Assembly (NCBI GenBank): GCA_963838375.1
Contig: CAWIQY010000003.1
Location: forward strand, 1 to 64,000
Reading direction: 5' to 3'
DNA: 64,000 nt
Source: DVED01 sp963838375
Lineage (GTDB): Bacteria; Cyanobacteriota; Cyanobacteriia; Cyanobacteriales; Geitlerinemataceae
The notes under the pieces were generated by a model. That model worked only from the letters and a program-made list of their open reading frames with translations. It did no database searches and had not been told where the DNA came from. Shown one piece after another: positions 63,198 through 64,000 of this stretch (position 1 is its first letter; each line of letters opens with the position of its first letter). A program made the translations under genes and the position numbers.

Positions 63198-63980
63198 ATG
63201 ACTTCCCAATTTAACTCTCATCCAAAATTGCATCTGTCCGTCGCTCGCTCAACCGGAGACACTGGGTACAACGCTGAGAGCGAAGAGCATATACCCGAGC
63301 TTGACGATCGATTTGACTTGTTGAGCGCCTATCTCGACGGCGAAGTTAATACCGAAGAACGCCAGCAAGTTGAAACTTGGCTGGCAACTGACGCCGAATT
63401 TCGACAACTACACGATCGGATGTCGGGCCTCAACCACAGCATCCAATCGCTCCCCGTTCCCACCCCGGCAATCTCCGCTTCATCTCTTGCCGACAGCGTC
63501 TTCGATCGCGATCGATTTGAACTGTTAAGCGCCTATCTCGACGGCGAAGTTAATGCTGAAGTTCGCCAGCAAGTTGAAACTTGGCTGGCAACTGACACGG
63601 AATTTCGACAACTACACGATCGGATGTCGGGCCTCAACCACAGCATCCAATCGCTCCCCGTTCCCACCCCGGCAATCTCCGCTTCATCTCTTGCCGACAG
63701 CGTCTTCGATCGTCTCGATCTTCAGCGCCGACGGCGGAATCTACGTATTGGTGGAGCCATTGCCGCTGCCTTCGTTGCCGTTGTCTCCGGCATGACGCTC
63801 TCCCACCGCTCCTACACCCATCAGATGGCGCAGTCTCCCCAACAAAGCAATGGTGTAGAGACGGAGACTGCTCTTGAGGGAGATGCCCAACCCGCAGCGG
63901 AATCCTCTAACGTTCGATCTGTCGCCTCTAACCTTCCATCGGAACCGTCTATTGTCAGTCGGGCGCTATTTGTGGAATAA
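63198..63980 (+). CDS. Membrane anti-sigma-like protein with duplicated N-terminal domain
   Basis: A 260-residue protein from the ATG at 63198. The N-terminal half contains two almost identical 68-residue units (LLSAYLDGEVN, then RQQVETWLATD, EFRQLHDRMSGL), each like the helical sigma-binding module of anti-sigma factors. The HxxxCxxC zinc motif is absent. One membrane helix (IGGAIAAAFVAVVSGMTL) follows, then a short outside tail. It lies 249 bp after the ECF sigma gene and should hold that sigma factor inactive at the membrane. The frame is open upstream to 63006, but that part is not conserved in type. Confidence 0.8.
   Translation: MTSQFNSHPKLHLSVARSTGDTGYNAESEEHIPELDDRFDLLSAYLDGEVNTEERQQVETWLATDAEFRQLHDRMSGLNHSIQSLPVPTPAISASSLADSVFDRDRFELLSAYLDGEVNAEVRQQVETWLATDTEFRQLHDRMSGLNHSIQSLPVPTPAISASSLADSVFDRLDLQRRRRNLRIGGAIAAAFVAVVSGMTLSHRSYTHQMAQSPQQSNGVETETALEGDAQPAAESSNVRSVASNLPSEPSIVSRALFVE
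63306..63713 (+). repeat. Tandem 204-bp duplication inside the anti-sigma-like gene
   Basis: Units 63306-63509 and 63510-63713 differ at only about ten bases (for example GACTTGTTGAG against GAACTGTTAAG, and ACCGAAGAACG against GCTGAAGTTCG). The period is 204 bp, 68 codons, so the frame is kept. The near-identity implies a recent duplication or an assembly duplication. Confidence 0.9.
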
Positions 63981-64000
63981 GAATCTAGAGAAGAAATGCA

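Overview
The window is two unlike pieces of DNA joined near position 5,600-5,710. Positions 1 to about 5,600 are very GC-rich, nearly lack the CGATCG motif, and carry genes typical of a Rhodothermota/Bacteroidota-like bacterium: phenylalanine 4-monooxygenase, acylphosphatase, a small outer-membrane-type protein, lysine 2,3-aminomutase and a secreted protein with a type IX secretion C-terminal sorting domain. Almost every gene there is broken by 1-nt indels, which looks like a low-quality or low-coverage contig end. From about 5,700 to 64,000 the DNA is cyanobacterial: dense CGATCG/GCGATCGC (HIP1-type) words, psbZ, a ycf20-like gene, the kgd-gabD bypass of the TCA cycle, the lysA-cdaA-uppS order, and many cyanobacterial dispersed repeats. 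The join cuts through cmr3, so the most economical reading is a chimeric contig, perhaps from a mat or other mixed community.

Layout of the cyanobacterial part. 5.7-14.4 kb is a type III-B CRISPR locus: truncated cmr3, then cmr4, cmr5, a long two-part Cmr6-like RAMP protein, and a CARF-HEPN (Csm6/Csx1-like) effector whose C-terminus needs a -1 frameshift at a perfect A AAA AAG heptamer. An 11-repeat array follows, read from the opposite strand and sharing a bidirectional terminator with the effector gene. Then comes a P-loop kinase fused to a WYL-domain regulator. cas10/cmr2, cmr1, cas6, cas1 and cas2 are not in the window. 14.4-15.1 kb is a gene-free block with seven tandem 47-bp repeats. 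15.2-36.3 kb holds metabolic and housekeeping genes: kgd, gabD, a DevC-type permease, cobU, a peptide-binding lipoprotein, an 1,806-residue kinase/ATPase/GAF/histidine kinase, argF, lptC, a LabA-like NYN gene, metG, an Xaa-Pro aminopeptidase and a GH57 enzyme.

36.8-39.9 kb is a translationally coupled pair, a STAND-type ATPase and a membrane Ser/Thr kinase with TPRs. 40.4-47.8 kb carries a transaldolase with C-terminal EF-hands, a cytochrome b561-type protein, universal stress protein, psbZ, ribH, small conserved proteins, an orphan Nif11-type precursor peptide, yraN and a lumenal pentapeptide-repeat protein. 47.9-48.5 kb is a decayed IscB element with a likely HEARO/omega RNA. 48.6-59.5 kb has a glycosyltransferase, a DUF2993 protein, lysA, a probable group II intron remnant, cdaA, a frameshifted uppS, the GTPase rbgA/ylqF, a second stress protein, pgk and cysS. 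59.7-64.0 kb has a response regulator, a PAS/histidine kinase/double-receiver hybrid, and an ECF sigma factor followed by a membrane anti-sigma-like protein containing a recent 204-bp internal duplication.

The strongest leads are the CRISPR neighbourhood (frameshift site, two-RAMP Cmr6, kinase-WYL fusion, a spacer complementary to its own repeat), the coupled STAND-kinase pair, and the mobile-element relics. Indels in uppS and a stress-protein gene show that homopolymer or assembly errors also occur in the cyanobacterial part, so the frameshift claims need read-level checks.
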